Shown here in pieces: positions 47,502-57,889 of a stretch of 64,000 nucleotides of DNA. Under the pieces are notes generated by a model. That model saw only the letters and a program-made list of their open reading frames with translations. It did not search any database and was not told the origin of the DNA. Position 1 is the stretch's first letter, and each line of letters opens with the position of its first letter. This DNA is from Prorocentrum cordatum (taxonomy: Eukaryota; Sar; Dinophyceae; Prorocentrales; Prorocentraceae). Made by a program: the position numbers and the translations under genes. The DNA lies in assembly GCA_963575745.1 (NCBI GenBank), contig CAUYUJ010020557.1, positions 38,501 to 102,500 of the forward strand, read 5' to 3'.

Positions 47502-47695
47502 TAGTTGCGTCCCTGAGGCCATCAGCCCTTTGTAAATTACACCATACTCGCGTCCCCGAGGCCATAGGTTCTAGTAGATTTCAATCTTCGCGTCCCCGAG
47601 GCCATAACCCTTTCTAAAGCATTCCGCCTTCGCATCCCTAGAGCCATAGACCATTGTAAATTACGCAATGCTTGCGCCCTCGGAGGCAATACATT
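47502..47695. repeat. 41-bp tandem array, locus 2, part 2
   Basis: Units of TCGCGTCCCCGAGGCCATA start near 47506, 47549, 47589, 47632 and 47671. Confidence 0.75.
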
Positions 47696-47859
47696 TGAAG
47701 GGGCCCCAGGACACACAAATAAATACACACAAATAAAAATATTCCCCATAGTTTCCCATATGTTTAGGGTTTTTGTCTTCCGCCCCCACTTCCCATATTT
47801 TTGAATATGTTCCCGGGAGTCGACGATTAATTGTGTCTGTGTGTTTCTTTCCCTCCTGA
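47696..47859. mobile_element. MITE-like element, family C copy 4
   Basis: Runs from TGAAGGGGCCCCAGGACACA to CCCTCCTGA and interrupts the 41-bp array. Flanking A/T-rich 5-mers (ACATT and ATTTT) match at three of five positions. Confidence 0.78.
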
Positions 47860-48105
47860 ATTTTTCCGTGCATTACCGGCTGCTTGCGTCCCCGAAGCCA
47901 TAATCCCTAGCATATTCCAGAAAATTCGCGTCCCCGAAGCCATAAACCCATGTAGATTATACCATATTTGCGTCCCCGAGGCCATACGCCCTTGTCAGTT
48001 ACGCAATGTTCGCGTCCCCGAAACTTCAAACCCTCGTAGATTACACAATACTTGCGTCCCTGAGGCCACCCTCGCAAATTACGTAGCCCAGCTGTCGGAC
48101 ACATA
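47860..48105. repeat. 41-bp tandem array, locus 2, part 3
   Basis: About five units of TTGCGTCCCCGAAGCCATAA and relatives, near 47886, 47927, 47969, 48010 and 48053. Confidence 0.75.
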
Positions 48106-48278
48106 CAGTCAAAAACCCTAATAAGGACGCGCGGTAAGGACGCAAGACCCTTGGAAGCCGAGGTTGGGATTTTTGGGGCGGCGGACGACGAAAACCCCAA
48201 GGACGCAGGAGCAAGGAAGAGCAAGGACGCAAGGGTACCCTGAGCGAAGTCGCGCGTCCTTATTAGGGTTTTTGACTG
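48106..48278. mobile_element. Tc1/mariner-like MITE, family F, young copy 2
   Basis: The inverted ends CAGTCAAAAACCCTAATAAG are perfect over 28 bp. It is flanked by TA on the left and CA on the right. It differs from the copy at 47337 by only a handful of bases, so both moved recently or one was duplicated with the array. Confidence 0.88.
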
Positions 48279-48565
48279 CATCGGAGGGCAACGTAGCTGC
48301 AAAGATTGCTCCCCGATGAGGAATTCCGAGCGCAGTGGAGAGCCAGGAGGTCCGTCGTGCTCTTGCAGCGTCCAAGAACCGCCGGCTACTGAACCCCTCT
48401 GCTCACCAGAGTGGCCGCCTCGAGCAGAGACGTCCCGCCCGCCTGCCTCACGAACGAACCAGGGCAAGTCTGGGCCCGGATTCTTCTCGGCCGTTGTCTA
48501 GACTTGCGCCCCTGTTACGTCCGGCAGAGTGTCGCCACATGTCACCATTACTCTCGTCTCTCCTG

Positions 48566-48762
48566 TCGGACGCGAGCGAGGGGGGGACATGAAAAGGAGA
48601 AGACCTTCTCAGAAGGCGGCGGGACATCTCACAAGCCCCCCCCCGCGCGAGGGGTTTTCTCCGTCTTCGGGGCAAACTTCGACAACTTCTCAGAAGGCCG
48701 GGGAACTTCCGAGCCTTCTGAGGAGGGCTCCTCCCTCTCACTTCCCCCCCGGGCTCGCCGCC
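48566..48762. mobile_element. MITE-like inverted-repeat element, family J copy 2
   Basis: The left end CGGACGCGAGCGAGGGGGGG and, inverted, the right end CGGCGGCGAGCCCGGGGGGA pair. The interior follows the same CCTTCTCAGAAGGCGGCGGG and TCTTCGGGG order as 1523-1709. Confidence 0.6.
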
Positions 48763-48779
48763 GATACGGTCGGCCCGTG

Positions 48780-49080
48780 TCAGAAGGATGCACGACAAGG
48801 CTGCAGGGGCCTTGGAGGCCAACGCTTCGAGGCTTTTCGAGCGGGGCGCGGGGCGACCGTATTGCCCTCGGTCCTCCTGAGCGCGGCCAAACGGACCGCT
48901 TCCTGCGCGCCTGGACTCCAAGCGGGGTGCTGGCGCGCGAAGGTCAGAGCAATGCCCCGCGCTGCTGCGGGTGCTGCCGGGCGCGCAGCGGGTCAGCGCT
49001 GTCCTGAGAGCCGCCCTGCGTGGGCAGAGAGTGTCTGCGCTTCGACCGCCGACTGCCTGCCAGACCACAGGGCTGGACCC
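48780..49080. other. Gene-free spacer
   Basis: GC-rich sequence with no supported gene. Confidence 0.3.
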
Positions 49081-49086
49081 AGGCAG

Positions 49087-49118
49087 GGCAGGGCTGGACC
49101 CCAAGATCCAGCCCTGCC
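49087..49118. repeat. 12-bp perfect hairpin
   Basis: GGCAGGGCTGGA, an 8-base loop, then TCCAGCCCTGCC. It is preceded by another partial CAGGGCTGGACC, so it could arise from a short inverted duplication. Confidence 0.7.
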
Positions 49119-49119
49119 A

Positions 49120-50975
49120 GGCCACACCAACCCAACCCGAAGACTCGACTTTCGGGCTGGGGGGGGGGGGGGGCGGGCTGCATCATAGGTTTGTTTTTCA
49201 CTTTGCGTTCCCCGACCCTCCTCCCCACTGGGGATGGACGGGGAATGGAGGGCAAACTGGGGCCTTCGGGCTGGGTTGGGGCGGTTGGTTGTGTTGTTTT
49301 TTTGTTGTTTGTGTTTTGTTGTGTTTTGTTTGTTTTTGTTCCCCCACTGGGTGGAGAGATGCGCTGGTTTCTTATGGTTTCCCTCGGGAGGGGTCCACTT
49401 CTCTGCCCCGACATGAGCAGGTGCGGCCCTGAAAACGCCAAAACATTTGGTAGGACGCCCGCCGGCACACTGATGGTGGGGCGCAGCGACCAAGTGCGTA
49501 CAGACTCCCATGCAATTGCAAGGGAATGCCCCCCCGACAAATAATAATGGCACGCTATGGCAACACCATGCTTCTGCTGTCGTTCTAACACATGCGTTCT
49601 ACATATTCCTCATCCTGCATTGAGGTGTCTGCGCATCGAAATAGTACTGCAACCGCTATACAAGCAATCAAACGTGCATCGCGCCTGTGGCAAGCCAGGC
49701 ATGCCCGTCGGAGGTACCATAAACGGCTGCTGCATAGCCCCAAATGGCACCTGGCTGGACATACTATCAATTGGAACATGTTACAAACTGGCAACTCTGT
49801 AGACGGAGTCAAACGTGCCCGCACAAAAAAAAAAACAGTATCGACACACTCAGGAAAGCAGTGTACTGCGTCTGTTACCAATCGTCCCACTGTTGTCTGC
49901 CTTGCCCCTGAGCGCCCCCATACACTGCTTCGGAATTTCGCATAAGGCTCCAAGCGCAGTTCTGAGGGTCGGTATCATGTGTAACGCCTCTGGCGGTTGC
50001 CTTTTTCAGTCAGCGATTTCGAGCCTACGCCATCACCCAACGGATCCTACACGAACCATAATGCTCCCATGAGGACCCCAAGACGCCCGTCGAATGAAAT
50101 GGCTAAAGCCCCCGCGCACGCAGAAAAGGAGAGTGGGGCTGTTTTGGGGCTGAACTTGGGCGGCCAAAACTTACGCCCGACTCAAACGCTCACCGCCCGT
50201 CACCGAACGAATCATGCTGCCCGCGCTAAATCTTGCCGTGCCGCATGCGTGACATGATTGCTGGCCGAAACGGCTGTGCCGAGAACGCCGTGGCCAGAAT
50301 GCGGTACCGTGCGTGCCAAAGGCGCTGTGCCAAGAATGCCGTTCAAACTGTGTGGCGGTTTGAATGCCCTCCAAACAACTGTGCCGTGTATGCCCCGCCC
50401 TGCCCATCATGAAATGCGAATGCGGTTCGTTGACGGCCGCGAAAACAAATTATGCGATACCGTGCATCTCGTGCTGCGCATGGTGCGGACAATCTCAACC
50501 CCCAAACTCCCTACTGGAAAACCGCAATCCCTCACACACATGGGTGTCATAACGCGCACGCGCATGTCGGGGAACACGGAAATTACTCTCCCGAGCAATA
50601 CGTGCTCGAATTGACTTCTGCGTAGTTCGCCCGCGGTTCCACATGTTCGCCTGCTGGGCGCCTCGTGTACGAGACCTATGTTGCTTCACATCAGCAATTT
50701 GGCCCCTGCTGACTTTTTTCAAAATAATATATTGGGATGAAACGCTGCCGCTGGATATATCGAGCACAGTTGATCACAACACAAACGCTCCTGCGATCCC
50801 CGCCAAAATGGCAAGAAATGGTAAGCTCAGATCCGCATGGCTACATTGCAACCGAACCGCTTGACCACCATCTCGACCGAACTGGCGGAATTCGACCACG
50901 CGTCCGACAAAATACGTTCGACGAGGGATGCGCTGCACAATGCCCCGGCCACGGGCAGCGCTACGAGGGAAAGCG
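49120..50975. other. Gene-free region
   Basis: A G run lies at 49160-49175 and a T/G-rich tract (GTTGTTTTTTTGTTG words) at 49276-49342. Degenerate CTGTGCC.AGAATGCCG words lie near 50270-50400. Open frames at 49557-49953 and 50258-50614 have no recognisable motif. Confidence 0.35.
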
Positions 50976-50977
50976 GG

Positions 50978-51660
50978 CCCTTCGATGTGTCACTTTCAGC
51001 GCCCGTGAAAGTGACACCTCCCAGGGCCCACTTAAAGAGCACCAGAAAGGCTCCAAGAAGGCCCCGAGAAGGCCCCAGGGCGGCACCAAGAGGGCTCCCA
51101 GAGGGACCCAAGAGAGGCCCCAAGAAGGGCCCAAGAGGGCCCTCCGCGGTGTCACTTTCAACGCCCGTGAAAATGACACCTCCCAGGGCCCACTTAGGGC
51201 CTCAGAAAAGCTCTAAGAAGGCCCCGAAAGGGCCATAGAGAGCCGCCCTGGGTTCAACTCCGCGTGGCGGAGTTGGAAGCGATAACTTCAATACCCTACT
51301 GGAGGCCTCTTAGGGGCCCTAAGACGGCACTGAAGAACCCCATCGGGGCTTTTTCAAAGGCAGAGGAGGGCGCAAAAAGGGGCCTCAGTGAGCCCCTGGT
51401 CTAACTCCACCTGGCGGAATTGGAAGCGATATCGCCCGGCGCCTTCATGGAGCCGCTCGGAGCTTCCAAGACGGCTCCAGAAGGCCCCAGGAGGGCCCCA
51501 AGAGGATCGAACGACGATTCCTGGAAGTGCACCAGTGAGACCCTTGTTGACCTCCGCCTGGCGGAGTTGGAAGCGACAATTTCCAGTGCCCTCTTGGGGC
51601 CTCTGGGGGGCCCCTCAGAAAGCTTTGGGGAGCACAGTGAAGGCCTTCGCAGGGCCGCGT
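50978..51660. repeat. Hairpin-bearing tandem repeats (GTGTCACTTTCA and CTCCGCCTGGCGGAG types)
   Basis: Two ~166-bp units each carry TGTCACTTTCA..TGAAARTGACA (50986-51012 and 51152-51178). Three further ~143-bp units each carry CTCCRCSTGGCGGARTTGGA and then AGCGA, at about 51257, 51403 and 51548. GGCCCCAAGA words fill the spacers. Confidence 0.68.
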
Positions 51661-51814
51661 GAGAGCCGTACCAGGGCCGCATGTGTGCGCGGATGGGGGC
51701 GACGAGTGCTGACGCTGACGAATATGAGAATGATGAGGGCGATCAAGGCTGGCCCGAAACAAATCCTGGCGCCATTGCAGGCCGCCGATTATCGGCCACG
51801 CCGCCAGGACGACG

Positions 51815-52088
51815 CCAAGCAACAAAACGACACCAACCAACAAACCGACACCAACCAACAAACCAACAAATCGACACCGGCCAACAAAAGGACACCAAGC
51901 AACAAAACGACACCAAGCAACAAAACGACACCAACCAACGAAACACCAACCAACAAAACGGCACGAATCAACAAAACGGCACTGACCAACCAAACGACAA
52001 ATCACTTCACGACACCAATGAACAACGCGAAATCCACCGACCGCCAACCAAACATAAAATCAACCGACACAACGAAACCAACCCATAG
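51815..52088. repeat. 17-bp minisatellite (CAACAAAACGACACCAA)
   Basis: About fifteen copies in a tract poor in G. It reads as Asn/Gln/Thr-rich in all plus frames. Confidence 0.8.
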
Positions 52089-52264
52089 AGCCAGACCAAC
52101 CACTGGATTCGTGAGTCGGGGTAGTCATGGAAGTGAGCCGCTGCAGCCCGCGGAAGCCATTAACAGTGACCAGAGCACCGCAATGCAGCAACGTCCCCGG
52201 GCGGCGGCGGGAGTCTTGGATCTCCCGCGGGACTGGAGCGTAGCGAGTTCGTCCTGGGTCCGGT

Positions 52265-52320
52265 TTAGTGAAGTGAAGAATTTCGGGGTGCTTGCATGGC
52301 AAAAACCTTCACTTCACTAA
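52265..52320. repeat. 14-bp perfect inverted repeat
   Basis: TTAGTGAAGTGAAG and CTTCACTTCACTAA are separated by 28 bases. No T run or other sign marks it as a terminator. Confidence 0.75.
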
Positions 52321-52479
52321 TCTGGGGCCCCTGGAGCCCCAGGGCGTTTCAGGTCCCCTCGCTGTCTGGGTAGTCCAGGGGGCGCAGTGGCGGCTTACCA
52401 GAGGCCCTGTTCCCTAGCCTCACTTGCTTTCACCCGTGGTGCTCGACGGCCGTCTCGGAGCTGTCTTGTGGCGGTCTGG

Positions 52480-53545
52480 GGCAATCCCGAAGCCTCTTGG
52501 AGCCATCCCAAGGCCCCAAGGCGCCACCAATGGGGGCCCCAAGAGAGCTCCCAGAGGGCCCCGAAAGGCCTAATTACAACAGATTGCACGTTCGCGCGAA
52601 TTCTTTGTACCACTTTGGGGGGTCCCTCTTGGGGCCCTCGGGGAACGTTATTGGGGCCCTCCGAAAGCCCACTGGGGCCCCGGGAACGCCCCAAGAACGC
52701 TCCCAGAGGGCCCCAAGAATGCTCCAAAAAACCCCAAGAGGAACCCCACAAGTGACAAAAACTATTTGCATGAGGGTGCAACTTACTCGGCGCCTCTTGG
52801 GGCGCTCTTGGAGCCGTGCTGGGCGCCACTCGTGGACGACATGGGCTAGGCGACGGCATGTGGACCCTGTCGCTTGGTCCATCGGGGGTGCTCCCCAATG
52901 GGGCCACGAACCTTGTGAGCGTATGACGGAATGGGCTGGGCGGCGGCCTGTGGGCCCTGCCTGTGGGGCCGTCGGTGAAGCTCCCCGTGGGGCCACGAAA
53001 CGTGTGAAACGTATGCCGAAATATGCTGGGCGGCGGCCTGGGAAACCTGCCGCTTGGACCTTTTTTTGGTGGAGTTGCCTATAGGGGCACGAAATGTTTG
53101 AGGATGTCATCAATGTGGCCTGGGCGACGGCATGTGGACCTTGCCGCCAGGACCTCCGATGAGCTCCTCATGGGGACACGAAGCGTCTGAGGGGCGTGCC
53201 GACATGGGCTGGGCGGCGCACTAAGGACCCTGCCGATGGGGCCTTCGGTGGAGCACCTCACAAGGCCACGAGACTTGCGGGGGATGTGGCGAAGCAGAGA
53301 CGCGGGGGAACAAGGGGGGTGTTTTGATGATGTTGATGAGGATGGTGGTGGTATTGATGATGGAGACGGCGAGAATGCTGATGATGCTGATGATGATGGT
53401 GATGGCGACGATGACGATGGACGATGACGACGGAGACACGCGGAGAGCAGGGGCAGATACGCGAAGAGGGAGGACGAGGGAGGGGGCCGGAAGGAATGAC
53501 GCGGGGCGGTGTCTCTTCAAAACGAAGAACCAACACTGCAATATG
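52480..53545. repeat. Composite repeat element, copy 4
   Basis: The order is a GGCCCCAAGA minisatellite (52495-52760), a poorly matching head, and about five or six diverged units (GGGGCCACGAAACGTGTGAA, GGGCTGGGCGGCGGCCTG) to about 53280. A GAT tract (53325-53435), a GGGAGGACGAGGGAGG stretch and the tail GACGCGGGGCGGTGTCTCTT..AAACGAAGAACCAACACTG (53500-53540) follow. Confidence 0.7.
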
Positions 53546-53990
53546 GTAGGAAATTTCTGGACGACCCCCCCCGTGGCGCGGTCAATGTCCGCGACAGCAT
53601 CGCTGGCACTACGAACGAAATGATCGAACTCTTCCTGCGACGTTACCCGCGGGGTGGATCAGCCAGGGATGGGGGTCGAAACCGCCCCAGCGCAAAGCAA
53701 ATGTACAATCCTGAGAAACCCCAGCCCACATCAACCGATCCGCAACAAGCACGCAAGCCTTTGACGACCCCAACGCACGTGACATCGCATAACGCGACGC
53801 GCCATCGAAAACGTTCGACGCGCGGCCTCGGAATGACATCGGGCTTCATGGAACGTCGAATGGAAAACATGAAAAACCGCCCTGTGGGCTCCGAGACCCA
53901 AAATTACTGATGTGAAGGATTTCGGCTCGTCGATCGTGGGCGCGACGTGCGTTGGCGGTCATTACATATATGGACCCCCCCGTTGTGATC
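53546..53990. other. Gene-free spacer
   Basis: Mixed sequence with no recognised gene. Confidence 0.3.
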
Positions 53991-53994
53991 CATG

Positions 53995-54400
53995 TTTCCC
54001 AACCGTCCTGTTGTGTTGGGTCCCCATTTTGAATCAGCAGCGCCCCGCCTTGTCGATTTTCCTCCTCCGACCTCCTCCCCATCCCTGCCCCTGATCTCCA
54101 CATGGCACACCCCCACACGCTTCGTGGCCCCATTGGTAGCTCCAACGAAGGCCTCAAAAACACCATCAACATTTGGGTGTTACGCCCGTTTTGGCACAAC
54201 CGCCACACGCTTCGTGAGCCCCTGGGAGCTCCACCGTAAGCCCCTCCACATGTGGGCGTAACGCCCGTTTCGGCACAGCTCCCGCTCGCTTCGTGGCCCC
54301 ATGGGGAATTTCCCCCCTCCCCCCCCGTCCCACCTGCCTTGCGGTGCTCACACTCGCATGCTGTTGGGTCCTTCGCCAGGGTGATTCTGCGAGCAACGCT
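53995..54400 (-). repeat. Composite repeat element, copy 5, inverted and short
   Basis: Modules occur in reverse complement: tail TGTTGTGTTGGGTCCCCATT (54008 onward), a pyrimidine stretch, three units (CACACGCTTCGTGGCCCCAT) and head GCTGTTGGGTCCTTCGCCAG near 54361-54380. It stands head to head with copy 6. Confidence 0.7.
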
Positions 54401-54404
54401 TACC

Positions 54405-56545
54405 GTAAAAATTAGCCTGGCGAAGGACCCAACCATATGCAGTTGTGAATGCCGCAATTGTGCTGGGTGGTGGCGGACGCATGCGGGCGGTGCCACTGGG
54501 ACCTTCGGTGGAGCTCCCTATGGGGCCACGAAACGCTGTACTGGGTGGGTGAGACGCGGTCAGCAAGGGCTGTGCTGCGTGGTGGCGGACGCATGCGAGC
54601 GGTGCCACTGGGACCTTCGGTGGAGCTCCCTATGGGGCCACGAAACGCTGTACTGGGTGGGTGAAACGCAGGCAGGGAGCAAGGGCTGTGCAGGGTGGTG
54701 GCGGACGCATGCGGGCGGTGCCGCTGGGACCTTTGGTGGAGCTCCCTATAGGGCTACGAAGCGCTGTTCTGGGTGGGTGAAGCGCAGGGAACAAGGGCTG
54801 TGCTGGGTGGTGGCGGACGCAAGCGGGCAGTGCCACTGGGACCTTTGGTGGAGCCCCCTATGGGGCCACGAAACGTGCGAGGGGTGTGCCAGAATGGGGT
54901 GTGGAACCGCATGCCAGCGCAGCCACTGGGGCCTTCGGTGGAGCTCCCTATGGAGCCACGAAACGTGTGAGGGGTGTGCCGAAATGGGGGGTGGAACCGC
55001 ATGCGAGCGCAGCCACTGCGGCGTTCGGTGGAGCTCCCTATGGGGCCACGAGACGTGTGAAGGGCGTGCCGAAAAAGGGGGTGGAACCGCATGCGAGCGC
55101 AGCCACTGGGGCCTTCGGTGGAGCTCCCTATGGGGCCACGAAACGTGTGAGGGGTGTGCCGAAATGGGGGGGGAACCACGTGCGAGCGCAGCCACTGCGG
55201 CGTTCGGTGGAGCTCATCATGGAGCCACCCACGAAGCGTGTGAGGGGTGTGCCGAAATGGGGGGTGGAACCGCATGCGAGCGCAGCCACTGGGGCCTTCG
55301 GTGGAGCTCCCAATGGGGCCACGAAACGTGTGAGGGGTGTGCCAAAATAGGGGGTGGAACCGCATGCGAGCGCAACCACTGGGGCCTTCGGTGGAGCTCC
55401 CTATGGGGCCACGAAACGTGTGAGGGGTGTGCCAGAATGGGGGGTGGAACCGCATGCGGGCGCAGCCACTGGGGCCTTCGGTGGAGCTCCCTATGGGGCC
55501 ATGCCAGAATGGGGGTGGAACCGCATGCGGCGCAGCCACTGGGGCCTTCGGTGGAGCTCCCTATGGGTGTGAGGGGTGTGCCAGAATGGGGGTGGAACCG
55601 CATGCGGGCGCAGCCACTGGGGCCTTCGGTGGAGCTCCCTATGGGGCCACGAAACGTGTGAGGGGTGTGCCAGGGGGGGTGGAACCGCATGCGGCGCAGC
55701 CACTGGGGCCTTCTGGAGCTGAACCGCATGCGAGCGCAGCCACTGGGGCCTTCGGTGGAGCTCCCTATGGGGCCACGAAACGTGTGAGGGGTGTGCCAGA
55801 ATGGGGGGTGGAACCGCATGCGGGCGCAGCCACTGGGGCCTTCGGTGGAGCTCCCTATGGGGCCACGAAACGTGTGAGGGGTGTGCCAGAATGGGGGGTG
55901 GAACCGCATGCGGGCGCAGCCACTGGGGCCTTCGGTGGAGCTCCCTATGGGGCCACGAAACGTGTGAGGGGTGTGCCAGAATGGGGGGTGGAACCGCATG
56001 CGGGCGCAGCCACTGGGGCCTTCGGTGGAGCTCCCTATGGGGCCACGAAACGTGTGAGGGGTGTGCCAGAATGGGGGGTGGAACCGCATGCGGGCGCAGC
56101 CACTGGGGCCTTCGGTGGAGCTCCCTATGGGGCCACGAAACGTGTGAGGGGTGTGCCAGAATGGGGGGTGGAACCGCATGCGGGCGCAGCCACTGGGGCC
56201 TTCGGTGGAGCTCCCTATGGGGCCACGAAACGTGTGAGGGGTGTGCCAGAATGGGGGTGGAACCGCATGCGAGCGCAGCCACTGGGGCCTTCGGTGGAGC
56301 TCCCTATGGGGCCACCAGAAAACGTGTGAGGGGTGTGAGGGGTGTGCCAGAATGGGGGGTGGAACCGCATGCGAGCGCAGCCACTGGGGCCTTCGGTGGA
56401 GCTCCCTATGGGGCCACGAAACGTGTGAGGGGTGTGCCAGAATGGGTGTGGGAGGGGGAGGAGGGGGGAGGAGGAGGAAGGAGGCGGGCGCGGGGCACCG
56501 TCTCTTCAAAACGAGGACCCAACACCACAGGAAGGTTGGGAAAAA
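54405..56545 (+). repeat. Composite repeat element, copy 6, with homogenised 90-bp array
   Basis: The head TTAGCCTGGCGAAGGACCCA then ACCATATGCAGTTGTGAATG is at 54412-54452. Four ~110-bp units are followed by about seventeen 90-bp units, of which at least five between 55735 and 56225 are identical or nearly so at exact 90-bp spacing. A purine stretch and the tail GCGCGGGGCACCGTCTCTTC then AAAACGAGGACCCAACACCACA (56489-56530) end it. The 90-bp period keeps every frame in phase, which explains the 250-500-codon open frames on both strands. Confidence 0.85.
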
Positions 56546-56549
56546 GTTC

Positions 56550-56795
56550 GGGTGCGATCTGGCTGTTTTAAAATTCGGGAGCGGCCAAGAGGGGGGTGTC
56601 CAAGAGGGGGGGGGGTGCAAATCACGACCAGCGGCACGTGCGCGGCCCAGCGCGGGGGGCCAGGGACGTAATGAAATAAAAAGTAAGAAGAGGCGCCGTG
56701 AGATCTGGGGAAATACCATGGCCCCCGCCACGACATCCACCCCCCCCCCCTAGTCATCCCCCCCCTCTTTGCCGCCCCCGAAAAATAGTTGGCTG
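56550..56795. other. Gene-free spacer with a repeated 19-mer
   Basis: GAAAAATAGTTGGCTGGCA occurs at about 56779-56797 and again at about 57109-57127, on either side of the family A element. The rest shows nothing recognisable. Confidence 0.5.
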
Positions 56796-56800
56796 GCATT

Positions 56801-56973
56801 GGGCGTGGCTTCATGGGGGGGTCACAAATAGGGGGGGGTCAGAAACGGCCCCCTTTCGTGCCCCTTTCGGGCCCCTCCGGAGCCCCAGGGGGCTCGTTTA
56901 GGCACCGTTTGGGTACCTTTTCGGACCACCCTCGCCACCCCCCCATTTATGACCCCCCTATTACGCAACGCCC
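56801..56973. mobile_element. MITE-like inverted-repeat element, family A copy 2
   Basis: The ends GGGCGTGGCTTCATGG..GGTCACAAATA and, inverted, GGGCGTTGCGTAATAG..GGTCATAAATG pair. The interior is almost the same as copy 1 (3448-3630). Confidence 0.72.
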
Positions 56974-57291
56974 CCTATTTATCACCCCCTGAGGCCCAAA
57001 CCTGGCGGGCGCAAGCCTGGAAAATATCGGCCACGGCGCCCTCTCGAGAACCGAAAACGGACAATTCACTAATCGACGTGTCACTGTTGGGGGTTCTGTC
57101 CACCCCCGAGAAAAATAGTTGGCTGGCAGTCTGCGGGCTCTCGGCCGGGAGCCGCCCGCGGACGCCCTTCCGGGGCGCCCCGTGCGCCGGCGGCTGCCGC
57201 CAGGAGAGTTCGGCCCGCGCTGCCGCCCGTGGGCGCCTCGCCAGCGGGGCTGGCGCTCGCGCCGCCCAGACTGCAGAAGCTGACGCACATC

Positions 57292-57525
57292 TCGAGGAGG
57301 AGGAGGAGGAGGAGGAGGAGGAGGAGGAGGAGGAGGAAAGGAGGAGGAGAGGAGGGAGGAGGAGGAGGGAGAGGAGGAGGAGGAGGAAAGGAGGAGGGGA
57401 GGAGAGGAGGAAGAGAGGAGAGGAGGGAGAGGAGGAGGAGGAGGAGGAGGAGGAGGAGGAGGAGGAGGAGGAGGAAAGGAGGAGGAGGAGGAGGAAAGGA
57501 GGAGGAGACGGGGGAGGAGGACGGA
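57292..57525. repeat. GGA microsatellite
   Basis: GGA triplets with GGAAAGGAGG interruptions. The Glu/Arg and Ser/Pro frames across it are artefacts. Confidence 0.88.
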
Positions 57526-57742
57526 TGACTGCAGCATCGTCAGAGCGGCCCTGGCGACCGTCGGCACGCAGACGACCGCCATTGCCCCGGGCGTCAAGGG
57601 CCCGCGCCGCCCCGAGCACGCCGCGCGGGCGCCGAAGCGACGAGGCGAAGGGCCCCGAGACAGCCCAGACAGGCATCCGTCCGACTGTGGCCTAACCCGC
57701 GGACGCGCCAGGGGGGCGGAAACCGCCCCCGCAGGGACAAAC

Positions 57743-57889
57743 TTAGGGGAACCAAAAATGGTATAAACATAAAAACTCGGAGGTCCGCGCGGATTTCTCG
57801 GACCGGCGCTAGACCCCCCCCAGCGCCGATCCGAGAAGTCCGCGCGGACCTCGGAGTTTTTCTGTTTATGCCACTGTTTGTTCCCCTAA
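57743..57889. mobile_element. Fold-back MITE, family G copy 1
   Basis: An almost complete hairpin of about 147 bp. The left arm TTAGGGGAACCAAAAATGG..ATAAACATAAAAACTCGGAGG and TCCGCGCGGATTTCTCGGAC pairs with the right arm through to TGTTCCCCTAA. The loop is a C run. AAC flanks both sides (57740-57742 and 57890-57892). Related hairpins lie at 61252 and 63009. Confidence 0.8.

Noticed and set aside
52265-52320. Rho-independent-type terminator
   Set aside because: A perfect stem is present, but the genome is eukaryotic, there is no upstream gene and no U tract.
54405-56545. CRISPR array
   Set aside because: The whole 90-bp unit repeats, so there are no unique spacers, and the context is eukaryotic.
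54252-56740. 470-500-codon frames across the 90-bp array as a Cys-repeat protein
   Set aside because: A period divisible by three keeps all six frames open. The opposite strand gives an equally long frame, and unit indels elsewhere break phase. Kept as a finding, not as a CDS.
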